Shown piece by piece: positions 1-5,359 of a stretch of 5,919 bases of DNA (its first letter is position 1; each line of letters opens with the position of its first letter). The DNA lies in NCBI GenBank assembly GCA_029884035.1, contig JAOUIM010000245.1, forward strand, positions 1 to 5,919, written 5' to 3'. The position numbers and the translations under genes are program-made. The notes beneath the pieces were generated by a model. The model had not been told where the DNA came from. It searched no databases and saw only the letters and a list, made by a program, of their open reading frames with translations. The DNA is from Aquincola sp. (GTDB lineage: Bacteria; Pseudomonadota; Gammaproteobacteria; Burkholderiales; Burkholderiaceae_C).

Positions 1-1439
1 TGTTGCACCTGTCGGCGACGCTCAACCTGCAGTGGCTGGCCAATGTGTTCGCCCATCTGATGCGCCTGCCCGTGGCCTGGTTCGAAAAGCGCCATGCCGG
101 GGATGTGTGGTCGCGCTTCACGGCAGTGCAACAGATTCAGAGGACGTTGACCACGCACTTCATCGAGGCGGTCCTCGATGGATTGCTGGTCGTGGCCACG
201 CTGGCGATGATGGCCCTGTACAGCGGCACATTGACTGCGATCGTGCTCGGTGCGGTCGCTGCCTACGCACTGTTGCGGTGGGCGTTCTTCGGGCCGCAAC
301 GCCAGGCCACGGAGGAGGCCTTGTCCCACGAAGCGCAGCAGGCGAGCCATTTCCTCGAGTCGCTTCGAGCGGTACAGGCGATCAAGCTGTTCAATCGGCA
401 GGCTGACCGTCAGTCGCGCTTCATGAATCGCGTCGTCGACGCGATGAATGCGGGGCTTGCTGCGCGCAAGCTGGAATTGCTGTTCTCGGTCCTGCACCGG
501 TTGCTGTTCGGTTTGGAGCGGGTGGCGGTGGTGTGGGTCGGTGCACTGATGGTGATGGATCAGCGCTTTTCGGTGGGAATGCTTTTCGCGTTCATCGCAT
601 TCAAGGAACAGTTCGCCCTTCGCGTGAGTGCATTGATCGACAAGGGCGCCGAGCTTCGCATGCTGCGACTGCAGGGCGAAAGGCTGGCCGACATCGTGCT
701 CGCGGCGCCCGAGGACGAAGGGGTGCCGCGGCCGGGCGCGCGCGAGCCGGTGCCGCGCATCGAATTGCGCGGCGTGAGCTTCCGCTACGCCGACAATGAG
801 CCCGACGTTTTGCGCAATGTTGATTTGACGATCGATCCCGGTGAGTCGGTGGCCATTGTTGGCGCCTCGGGCGGCGGCAAGACCACCTTGCTGAAGCTGA
901 TGCTCGGCATCCATGCGCCGCAGGCTGGCGAGGTGCGCGTCGGCGGGACGCCGCTGGCTCAGCTTGGGCTGTCCCAGTGGCGCTCGATGGTCGGCACGGT
1001 GATGCAGGACGATGCCCTGCTCACTGGGTCGGTGGCCGACAACATCTGCTTCTTCGACGCGTCGCCGGACCTGGAGTGGATGGTCGAGTGCGCGCGCCTG
1101 GCGTCGGTGCACGAGGAGATCGAGGCGATGCCGATGGGCTACCACACGCTCGTGGGCGATATGGGAGCGAGTCTGTCGGGCGGACAGAAGCAGCGCCTGC
1201 TCCTTGCACGCGCGCTGTACAAGCGCCCGCGCGTGCTGCTCCTCGACGAGGCGACGAGCGCGCTGGATGTCGATCGCGAACGTCTGGTCAACCAGCAGAT
1301 CCGCAAGCTGGACCTGATCCGCGTGATCGTCGCGCACCGACCCGAGACCATCACGACCGCTTCGCGCGTCGTCGTGTTGCACCAGGGGCGCGTGACGCAG
1401 GACCTGCGCTCGGTCCCCGGCGCGGGCCGCGGCGCGTGA
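1..1439 (+). CDS. Peptide/bacteriocin ABC exporter, CvaB/RaxB type, 5' end missing
   Basis: C-terminal part of an inner-membrane ABC exporter whose N-terminus lies left of the window; the first full codon is at nt 3, and the TTG there need not be a start. Counting from that codon, residues 1-210 are the exporter membrane domain, with a family-typical FEKRHAGDVWSRF loop (27-39) and hydrophobic segments near 56-74, 76-93, 163-182 and 186-202. Residues ~250-478 are a complete nucleotide-binding domain: A-loop Tyr262, Walker A GASGGGKT (287-294), Q-loop Gln335, signature LSGGQKQR (391-398), Walker B VLLLDEA with catalytic Glu416, and switch His445. All ATPase residues are present. The wording matches C39-peptidase-containing exporters (about 700 residues), which cut double-glycine leaders and export the peptide. 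The peptidase domain would be in the missing part, so that is family inference. It is convergent with the small gene at 1459-1653, with only 19 bp between the stops. No cargo peptide gene with a double-glycine leader was seen here. Confidence 0.85.
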   Translation, partial: LHLSATLNLQWLANVFAHLMRLPVAWFEKRHAGDVWSRFTAVQQIQRTLTTHFIEAVLDGLLVVATLAMMALYSGTLTAIVLGAVAAYALLRWAFFGPQRQATEEALSHEAQQASHFLESLRAVQAIKLFNRQADRQSRFMNRVVDAMNAGLAARKLELLFSVLHRLLFGLERVAVVWVGALMVMDQRFSVGMLFAFIAFKEQFALRVSALIDKGAELRMLRLQGERLADIVLAAPEDEGVPRPGAREPVPRIELRGVSFRYADNEPDVLRNVDLTIDPGESVAIVGASGGGKTTLLKLMLGIHAPQAGEVRVGGTPLAQLGLSQWRSMVGTVMQDDALLTGSVADNICFFDASPDLEWMVECARLASVHEEIEAMPMGYHTLVGDMGASLSGGQKQRLLLARALYKRPRVLLLDEATSALDVDRERLVNQQIRKLDLIRVIVAHRPETITTASRVVVLHQGRVTQDLRSVPGAGRGA

Positions 1440-1458
1440 TCCGAAACGGGCGGGGCGG

Positions 1459-1653
1459 TCAAGCCCTCTTCATCGGACAAGTCGACACGCCGAGCAGCGT
1501 GTAGGCGGGGCACCGGCCCAGGGCAGCGGTGGCCAGCGGGAGGATGCCGATCCAGCCCCACACGCCGACGGCGCCGGTGAGCGTCAGGGTGATCAGCACG
1601 AGGCCGAGGATGACGCGGGCGATGCGGTCAAGGGTTCCGACATTGGTCTTCAT
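1459..1653 (-). CDS. YgaP-type (DUF2892) small inner-membrane protein
   Basis: A 64-residue protein that opens MKTNVGTLDRIARVILG, the hallmark start of the DUF2892/YgaP transmembrane family. Two hydrophobic segments (about 12-30 and 32-47) make a helical hairpin, followed by a short tail with GRCPAYTLLGVSTCPMK. Cys48 and Cys59, each followed by Pro, are typical of the family. In E. coli YgaP this membrane part is fused to a rhodanese (sulfurtransferase) domain; here it stands alone. The exact function of the stand-alone form is not established. Two adjacent ATGs exist (1656 and 1653). The second is chosen because AGGAG at 1661-1665 lies 7 nt from it but only 4 nt from the first. The gene is downstream of, and in the same direction as, a Crp/Fnr regulator, with a 26-bp palindrome in the 111-bp gap. 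That suggests the regulator controls it. Confidence 0.85.
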   Translation of the reverse strand: MKTNVGTLDRIARVILGLVLITLTLTGAVGVWGWIGILPLATAALGRCPAYTLLGVSTCPMKRA

Positions 1654-1660
1654 CATGGGG

Positions 1661-1665
1661 CTCCT
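1661..1665 (-). promoter_or_regulatory. Ribosome binding site of the DUF2892 gene
   Basis: The minus strand reads AGGAG, then CCCC, then ATGATG. The spacing is 4 nt to the first ATG and 7 nt to the second, which favours the start at 1653. It is the clearest Shine-Dalgarno seen in this window. Confidence 0.6.
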
Positions 1666-1721
1666 GAGGGGTGCGGCACACGATGCGCCGTCTATCGACA
1701 GTCTGCTTGCGTGAGGGCAGG

Positions 1722-1747
1722 GCGTCGGTGACCGCGGTCACCGACGC
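1722..1747. promoter_or_regulatory. 26-bp perfect palindrome, likely Crp/Fnr-family operator
   Basis: Each strand reads the same over 26 bp with no mismatch. The core is GGTGACCGCGGTCACC (1727-1742). Inside it, GTGA (1728-1731) and TCAC (1738-1741) are separated by exactly 6 bp, the spacing of the Crp consensus TGTGA-N6-TCACA, lacking only the outermost T and A. It lies between the Crp/Fnr gene (stop at 1765) and the DUF2892 gene, with its centre about 81 bp upstream of the latter's ATG. A weak -10-like GATAGA sits on the minus strand at 1696-1691. Neither flank carries a T-run, so it does not look like an intrinsic terminator. Binding by the adjacent regulator is inferred from half-site geometry and from the regulator's recognition-helix residues. 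Confidence 0.6.
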
Positions 1748-1764
1748 GGTGGGGCGTGACGGGT

Positions 1765-2418
1765 TCAGGAGCCGAGGTCGCGCAGCGCGGTGGCGTCGAG
1801 GACTTCGATGCGTTCGCGCCCTGAACGCACCCAGCCCGCTCGCTCGAAGCGGGCCAGCAGGCGGCTCACGATTTCCCGCACCGAGCCCAGTTCGTCGGCG
1901 AGAGCCTGGTGCGTCGTGTGCACGACGGGCCCGTGCCCCAAGAGGGCCTGCGCCAGGCGCTGGTCCAGTCGCTGGAACGCAACCGCCTCCACGAGGGCCA
2001 TCAGATCCGTTAGGCGGTCCGCGAGCACGCCGAAGACGAACCGGCGGAACGGCGCCTGATCGCAGCAGGTTTCGAACCCTTCGACGTCGAGCAGGGCGAG
2101 CCGGACAGGTCCGACGGCCGTGCCTTCTGCGGGTAGCGTTCGGCGTCCCAGCAGGCAGGTGGTCGAGAGCACGCAAAGGTCACCGCGCGGGACCCGGTAC
2201 AGCTCAAGCGCCCGCCCCTGTGGCGATCGCAGCGCGACCCGGACTTCGCCTTCCAGCACGAGCGGGAAACCACGGCAGGGTTCCCCAGCGCTGAACAAGG
2301 GGGTACCCGAATCCACCTGAATGAGGCGCAGGTGCTGAGCGGACACGAGGTCGCGCACCAAGGGGTCGAGCGCACCCAGGGCAGGGTATGCGTCGATGGG
2401 CAGCGGGACCGGGGACAT
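1765..2418 (-). CDS. Crp/Fnr-family transcriptional regulator, cysteine-rich variant
   Basis: A 217-residue protein, normal length for the family. Residues ~20-120 form the cyclic-nucleotide-binding-like jelly roll (VLEGEVRVALRSPQGRALEL at 54-73), ~125-155 the dimerisation helix, and ~165-205 a winged helix-turn-helix (THQALADELGSVREIVSRLL at 169-188). The recognition helix carries Arg181, Glu182 and Arg186, matching Crp Arg180, Glu181 and Arg185. Ser185 recalls FNR. The effector-binding segment is not Crp-like: where cAMP-binding proteins have a GE-rich phosphate cassette, this one reads GDLCVLSTTCLLG (79-91). There is no FNR-style N-terminal cluster of four cysteines. Cysteines are at 48, 82, 88, 118 and 119, so a redox or sulfur signal is conceivable (inference). 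The ATG at 2418 has no clear Shine-Dalgarno. The gene is divergent from mnmG and precedes the DUF2892 gene and its putative operator. Confidence 0.9.
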   Translation of the reverse strand: MSPVPLPIDAYPALGALDPLVRDLVSAQHLRLIQVDSGTPLFSAGEPCRGFPLVLEGEVRVALRSPQGRALELYRVPRGDLCVLSTTCLLGRRTLPAEGTAVGPVRLALLDVEGFETCCDQAPFRRFVFGVLADRLTDLMALVEAVAFQRLDQRLAQALLGHGPVVHTTHQALADELGSVREIVSRLLARFERAGWVRSGRERIEVLDATALRDLGS

Positions 2419-2680
2419 CGGGCAAGGCTATCGCGGACTCGTGCCGTCGTCATCGAGGGCAGCGACGCTGAGGCCCAGCGAGGAAATGAAACTATCAATG
2501 AACGTCTGCGAATAGATTGAATACATGGCAAAGTTTGCCGGCGCCAGCGCCATCGACCTCGGAAAGGCACTCGGTGCGAGCCAATCATTAACAGGGGAGA
2601 CCGTCGGCGCCGTGGCCCTCACGACCGTCGAGCCAATGGCCATAGCGGTTGCGCGCGACTTCTGCGATCGCTGATGGGGT

Positions 2681-2708
2681 CATCCGAAAGCTGTCGCGGC
2701 TTCGGGTG
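2681..2708. repeat. Imperfect inverted repeat upstream of the mnmG -10 box
   Basis: CATCCGAA (2681-2688) pairs with TTCGGGTG (2701-2708), with one G-U pair if read as RNA. After a single bulged A, GC (2690-2691) pairs with GC (2699-2700) around a 7-nt loop. It covers the region where a -35 element would lie for the TAAAAT box at 2718. No T-run follows on either strand. It could be a regulator site or chance. Confidence 0.3.
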
Positions 2709-2717
2709 GCGGCCGCC

Positions 2718-2723
2718 TAAAAT
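2718..2723 (+). promoter_or_regulatory. Candidate -10 box of the mnmG operon
   Basis: TAAAAT matches the sigma-70 -10 consensus at 5 of 6 positions and stands out in GC-rich surroundings. It would start transcription near 2730 and give a leader of about 54 nt before the GTG of mnmG. No good -35 hexamer lies 16-18 bp upstream (the region is GC-rich and overlaps the inverted repeat at 2681-2708), so the promoter may need an activator. Assigned from position and motif only. Confidence 0.45.
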
Positions 2724-2741
2724 CGACCCGTCCCATCGCCT

Positions 2742-2774
2742 AACGCCGCGCCTGTTCCCGCAGCGCGCGGCGTT
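2742..2774 (+). terminator. Strong hairpin in the mnmG leader, possible attenuator
   Basis: AACGCCGCGC (2742-2751) is the exact complement of GCGCGGCGTT (2765-2774). The stem continues with CTG/CAG (2752-2754 with 2761-2763) past one bulged C (2764), closing a 6-nt loop. This gives 13 base pairs, mostly G-C. It is followed by GTTCTT (2775-2780), so T2773-T2780 is mostly T, resembling a weak intrinsic terminator. The GTG start of mnmG is only 9 nt beyond the stem. If transcription starts near 2730 the hairpin is in the 5' leader and could end transcription early or limit ribosome access. The structure is seen directly; its role is inferred. Confidence 0.4.
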
Positions 2775-2783
2775 GTTCTTGCC

Positions 2784-4757
2784 GTGCAGCATCCCAGAGA
2801 GTTCGATGTCATCGTCGTGGGCGGCGGCCACGCCGGCACCGAAGCGGCATTGGCCGCTTCGCGCATGGGGTGCGACACGCTGCTGCTGACCCACAACATC
2901 GAAACGTTGGGGCAAATGAGCTGCAATCCGTCGATCGGCGGGATCGGCAAGGGGCATCTGGTCAGGGAAATCGACGCGCTGGGCGGAGCAATGGCGCTGG
3001 CCACCGATGAGGCGGGCATCCAGTTCCGGATCCTCAATTCGAGCAAGGGACCTGCCGTCCGCGCCACTCGGGCGCAGGCAGATCGGTTGCTGTACAAGGC
3101 AGCGATTCGGCGCCGGCTCGAGAACCAGCCCCGCCTGTGGCTCTTCCAGCAGGCAGTCGACGACCTGATACTGGATGGAGAACGCGTCGTTGGCGCGATT
3201 ACGCAAGTGGGCGTACGCTTTCGAGGCAAGACAGTCGTGCTGACTGCCGGGACATTCCTCGATGGACGTATCCACGTCGGCTTGCAGAACTATGCCGCCG
3301 GCCGCGCGGGCGACCCGCCAGCGGTCAGCCTGTCGGCGCGTCTGAAGGAACTGAAGCTGCCGCAGGGGCGCCTCAAGACGGGCACGCCGCCACGCCTCGA
3401 TGGGCGTTCGATCGATTTCGCCCGGCTCCAGGGGCAGCCGGGCGATATCGACCCGATGCCGGTATTCAGCTTCTTGGGCACCGCGGTCATGCATCCGCGC
3501 CAGGTGCCGTGCTGGATCACCCACACCAATGAGCTGACGCACGAGATCATCCGCTCTGGCTTGGACCGGAGTCCGATGTTCACCGGGGTCATCGAAGGCG
3601 TGGGCCCGCGCTACTGCCCGAGCATCGAGGACAAGATCAACCGTTTCGCCGATAAGGCGAGCCACCAGATCTTCCTCGAGCCGGAGGGCCTGACGACCAA
3701 TGAGTTCTATCCCAACGGCATTTCGACGTCGCTGCCGTTCGATGTGCAGATTGCTGCGGTGCACTCGATGCCCGGCCTCGAGCAGGCGCACATCCTGCGC
3801 CCGGGGTACGCGATCGAGTACGACTACTTCGATCCGCGCGCGCTGAAGGCTAGCTTCGAGACACGTGCCATCGGCGGTCTGTTCTTCGCCGGCCAGATCA
3901 ATGGCACGACGGGCTACGAGGAGGCGGCGGCACAGGGCCTGTATGCCGGCGTCAACGCCGCACTTCAGGTCAGGGGCGAGCCGGCGTGGACACCGCGTCG
4001 CGACCAAGCCTATCTCGGTGTGCGTGTCGACGACCTGGTCATGCAAGGGGTGTCCGAGCCGTATCGCATGTTCACCAGCCGTGCCGAGTTCCGCCTGCAA
4101 TTGCGAGAGGACAACGCCGATGCCCGACTGACGGATGCGGCTCGCCGCATGGGCCTGGTGGACGACGCGCGCTGGGAGGCATTCAACCGCAAGCGCGACG
4201 CGGTTTCACGTGAAACTGAGAAGCTCAAGGCAACCTGGGTCCAACCGAGCCTCCTTCCCACGGCCGACGCCGAGCGGCTGGTCGGCAAGGCACTGGAGCA
4301 CGAACACAGACTGATCGATCTCCTGCGCAGGCCGGGGGTGGGTTACGACACGGTGGCCGAGGTCGCGCGCATCGCGAAGCCCGAGGCGGGCGTTTCGCGC
4401 GACGCTTTGGTCGCCCAGTTGGGGGAGGCGCTGGCTTCCGAGGTGATCGAACAGGTCGAGATCGCGACCAAGTACGCTGGCTACATCGACAAGCAGGTGG
4501 AAGAAGTGGGGCGCGCTGCCGCGTACGAGCACCTCGCGCTGCCACAGGACCTGGACTATGGCCAGGTCACGGCGCTCAGCCACGAAGTGCGGCAAAAACT
4601 CACCCGCCATCGGCCGGCGACGCTGGGTCAGGCCTCACGCATTTCGGGGGTGACGCCCGCGGCCATCTCGCTGCTGCTGGTGCACCTGAAGAAGGGGCGC
4701 TTCACGGGGTTTGCCGTTGCCGCGAACGGGCACACCTCATCAGGCGAAGCGGCTTGA
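2784..4757 (+). CDS. mnmG: tRNA uridine-5-carboxymethylaminomethyl modification enzyme MnmG (GidA)
   Basis: Complete 657-residue FAD enzyme, within the usual range (about 620-660). With MnmE it installs the carboxymethylaminomethyl group at wobble U34 of certain tRNAs in the cytoplasm. The dinucleotide-binding motif GGGHAGTE is at 13-20 and CNPSIGGIGKGHL at 47-59. Cys47 and Cys278 (in GPRYCPS, 274-280) match the two conserved cysteines of E. coli MnmG. The second family signature AGQINGTTGYEEAAAQG is at 369-385. The C-terminal tRNA/MnmE-binding region includes YAGYIDKQ (564-571). The GTG start is chosen because it aligns the N-terminus (xxxPxxFDVIVVGGG) with E. coli MnmG and there is no start codon just upstream in frame. 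There is no visible Shine-Dalgarno, and a strong hairpin ends 9 nt before the GTG. Codons for A-V-S-R-E-T hold a parS-like site. The stop overlaps the rsmG start by 4 nt. Confidence 0.97.
   Translation: MQHPREFDVIVVGGGHAGTEAALAASRMGCDTLLLTHNIETLGQMSCNPSIGGIGKGHLVREIDALGGAMALATDEAGIQFRILNSSKGPAVRATRAQADRLLYKAAIRRRLENQPRLWLFQQAVDDLILDGERVVGAITQVGVRFRGKTVVLTAGTFLDGRIHVGLQNYAAGRAGDPPAVSLSARLKELKLPQGRLKTGTPPRLDGRSIDFARLQGQPGDIDPMPVFSFLGTAVMHPRQVPCWITHTNELTHEIIRSGLDRSPMFTGVIEGVGPRYCPSIEDKINRFADKASHQIFLEPEGLTTNEFYPNGISTSLPFDVQIAAVHSMPGLEQAHILRPGYAIEYDYFDPRALKASFETRAIGGLFFAGQINGTTGYEEAAAQGLYAGVNAALQVRGEPAWTPRRDQAYLGVRVDDLVMQGVSEPYRMFTSRAEFRLQLREDNADARLTDAARRMGLVDDARWEAFNRKRDAVSRETEKLKATWVQPSLLPTADAERLVGKALEHEHRLIDLLRRPGVGYDTVAEVARIAKPEAGVSRDALVAQLGEALASEVIEQVEIATKYAGYIDKQVEEVGRAAAYEHLALPQDLDYGQVTALSHEVRQKLTRHRPATLGQASRISGVTPAAISLLLVHLKKGRFTGFAVAANGHTSSGEAA
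4202..4217. other. parS: parS-type ParB-binding site inside mnmG
   Basis: GTTTCACGTGAAAC (4203-4216) is a perfect 14-bp palindrome identical to the inner 14 bp of the bacterial parS consensus TGTTTCACGTGAAACA; only the outermost base on each side differs (G and T). ParB binds such sites to load onto chromosomes near the origin, for segregation with ParA. It lies in the coding sequence of mnmG and encodes V-S-R-E-T. A second site lies about 1.1 kb downstream in rsmG. Confidence 0.8.
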
Positions 4758-5359
4758 GCGTGGGCCCGGGCCCTTCGGCCATCGCCGACCCTCGTCACGA
4801 GTCTTACCTCGGCCTCCTCGCCAAGTGGAACGCGGCCTATAACCTGACCGCGGTGCGCGACCCCGCACAGATGCGCATCCAGCACTTGGCCGACTGCCTG
4901 GCTGTGCTCCCGGCCCTGCGCCGCCATGGTGGCGGCCAGCCGATGCGGGTGCTTGACGTGGGCAGCGGGGGTGGCTTGCCGGGCGTCGTGCTGGCAATTG
5001 CCGAGCCCGCTTGGGACGTGACTTGCGTGGATGCGGTGGGCAAGAAGGCTGCCTTCGTCCGTCAGGTCGCCGGCGAGTTGGCCTTGCCAAACTTGCACGC
5101 TGAGCATGCGCGCGTCGAAGCGCTCGGGCTGCCGCCGTTCGACGTGATCACGTCACGCGCCTTTGCGCCCCTGGCCGACTTCGTGCGGCTGACGCGGTCA
5201 TTGCGGGCACCCGGCGGGGTGTGGATGGCGATGAAGGGCAAGAGGCCCGACGACGAGATTGCCACCTTGCCCGATGACATCGAGGTGTTCCACGTGGAAC
5301 ACCTCGAGGTGCCCAGCCTCGATGCCGAGCGCTGCCTGATCTGGATGCGACCCCGATGA
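4754..5359 (+). CDS. rsmG: 16S rRNA (guanine(527)-N7)-methyltransferase RsmG (GidB)
   Basis: A 201-residue SAM-dependent methyltransferase that methylates N7 of G527 in 16S rRNA; loss of this activity is linked to low-level streptomycin resistance in several bacteria. Visible family features are YLGLLAKWNAAYNLTAVRD (18-36), SAM motif I VLDVGSGGGLPG (66-77), acidic Asp93 followed by GKK (96-98), and ITSRAFAPL (132-140). The C-terminus ends LIWMRPR as expected. The start is a TTG whose TTGA overlaps the mnmG stop, pointing to translational coupling; GTG at 4760 is the alternative. Either way only about 17 residues precede YLGLL, so the usual first helix looks short or divergent, and no upstream in-frame start is available nearby. 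The 3' part carries a parS site encoding F-H-V-E-H. The stop overlaps the next ATG (ATGA). Confidence 0.95.
   Translation: MSVGPGPSAIADPRHESYLGLLAKWNAAYNLTAVRDPAQMRIQHLADCLAVLPALRRHGGGQPMRVLDVGSGGGLPGVVLAIAEPAWDVTCVDAVGKKAAFVRQVAGELALPNLHAEHARVEALGLPPFDVITSRAFAPLADFVRLTRSLRAPGGVWMAMKGKRPDDEIATLPDDIEVFHVEHLEVPSLDAERCLIWMRPR
5280..5307. other. parS: parS site within a 28-bp perfect palindrome inside rsmG
   Basis: TGTTCCACGTGGAACA (5286-5301) is the known parS variant with C/G at the inner variable position, as in Pseudomonas chromosomal parS. The symmetry continues a further 6 bp on each side without mismatch, so 5280-5307 is a perfect palindrome, longer than the 16 bp ParB needs. It encodes residues around E-V-F-H-V-E-H-L-E-V (177-186) of RsmG. 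Its position beside mnmG-rsmG fits the usual neighbourhood of chromosomal parAB and parS. No CT-rich or T-run flank suggests a terminator. Confidence 0.88.

Larger units (their letters stand above)
2419..2783. other. Divergent intergenic region between the Crp/Fnr gene and mnmG
   Basis: These 365 bp separate divergent genes. Bases 2481-2525 are an AT-rich island (about one-third GC by eye) inside GC-rich DNA, as expected of promoter DNA; I could not define a convincing -35/-10 pair for the regulator. The right end holds a bulged hairpin (2681-2708), a TAAAAT box (2718-2723) and a strong leader hairpin (2742-2774). One short plus-strand frame (2525-2674, ATG to TGA, 49 codons, starting MAKFAGASAIDLGKAL) and an overlapping 71-codon minus-strand frame exist. 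Neither has a Shine-Dalgarno or a recognisable domain, so neither is annotated as a gene. No DnaA boxes of the TTATCCACA type were found. Confidence 0.6.

Noticed and set aside
1722..1747. The 26-bp palindrome as an intrinsic terminator of the Crp/Fnr gene
   Set aside because: No T-run follows on either strand, and the Crp-like half-site spacing explains it better.
2428..2643. A 71-codon minus-strand frame in the intergenic region
   Set aside because: No Shine-Dalgarno, no recognisable domain, and it overlaps the start of the Crp/Fnr promoter region.
2664..2671. GCGATCGC octamer resembling the cyanobacterial HIP1 repeat
   Set aside because: I noticed only this one copy in GC-rich DNA, with no other cyanobacterial feature; likely chance.
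2525..2674. The 49-codon frame as a double-glycine bacteriocin precursor for the nearby exporter
   Set aside because: It has no Gly-Gly leader cleavage motif in the expected region and no Shine-Dalgarno, and it is separated from the exporter by two minus-strand genes.
2419..2783. A replication origin, since oriC lies next to gidA/mnmG in E. coli
   Set aside because: No TTATCCACA-type DnaA boxes or clear AT-rich unwinding repeats were found; the AT-rich patch is only about 45 bp.
3862..3867. A third CACGTG core, inside mnmG
   Set aside because: The flanks (GAGA before, CCAT after) are not symmetric and do not match parS, so it is a chance hexamer.
2619..4100. A 493-codon open frame on the minus strand opposite mnmG
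   Set aside because: It mirrors the codon pattern of the intact MnmG gene, shows no domain and is a GC-rich antisense shadow.
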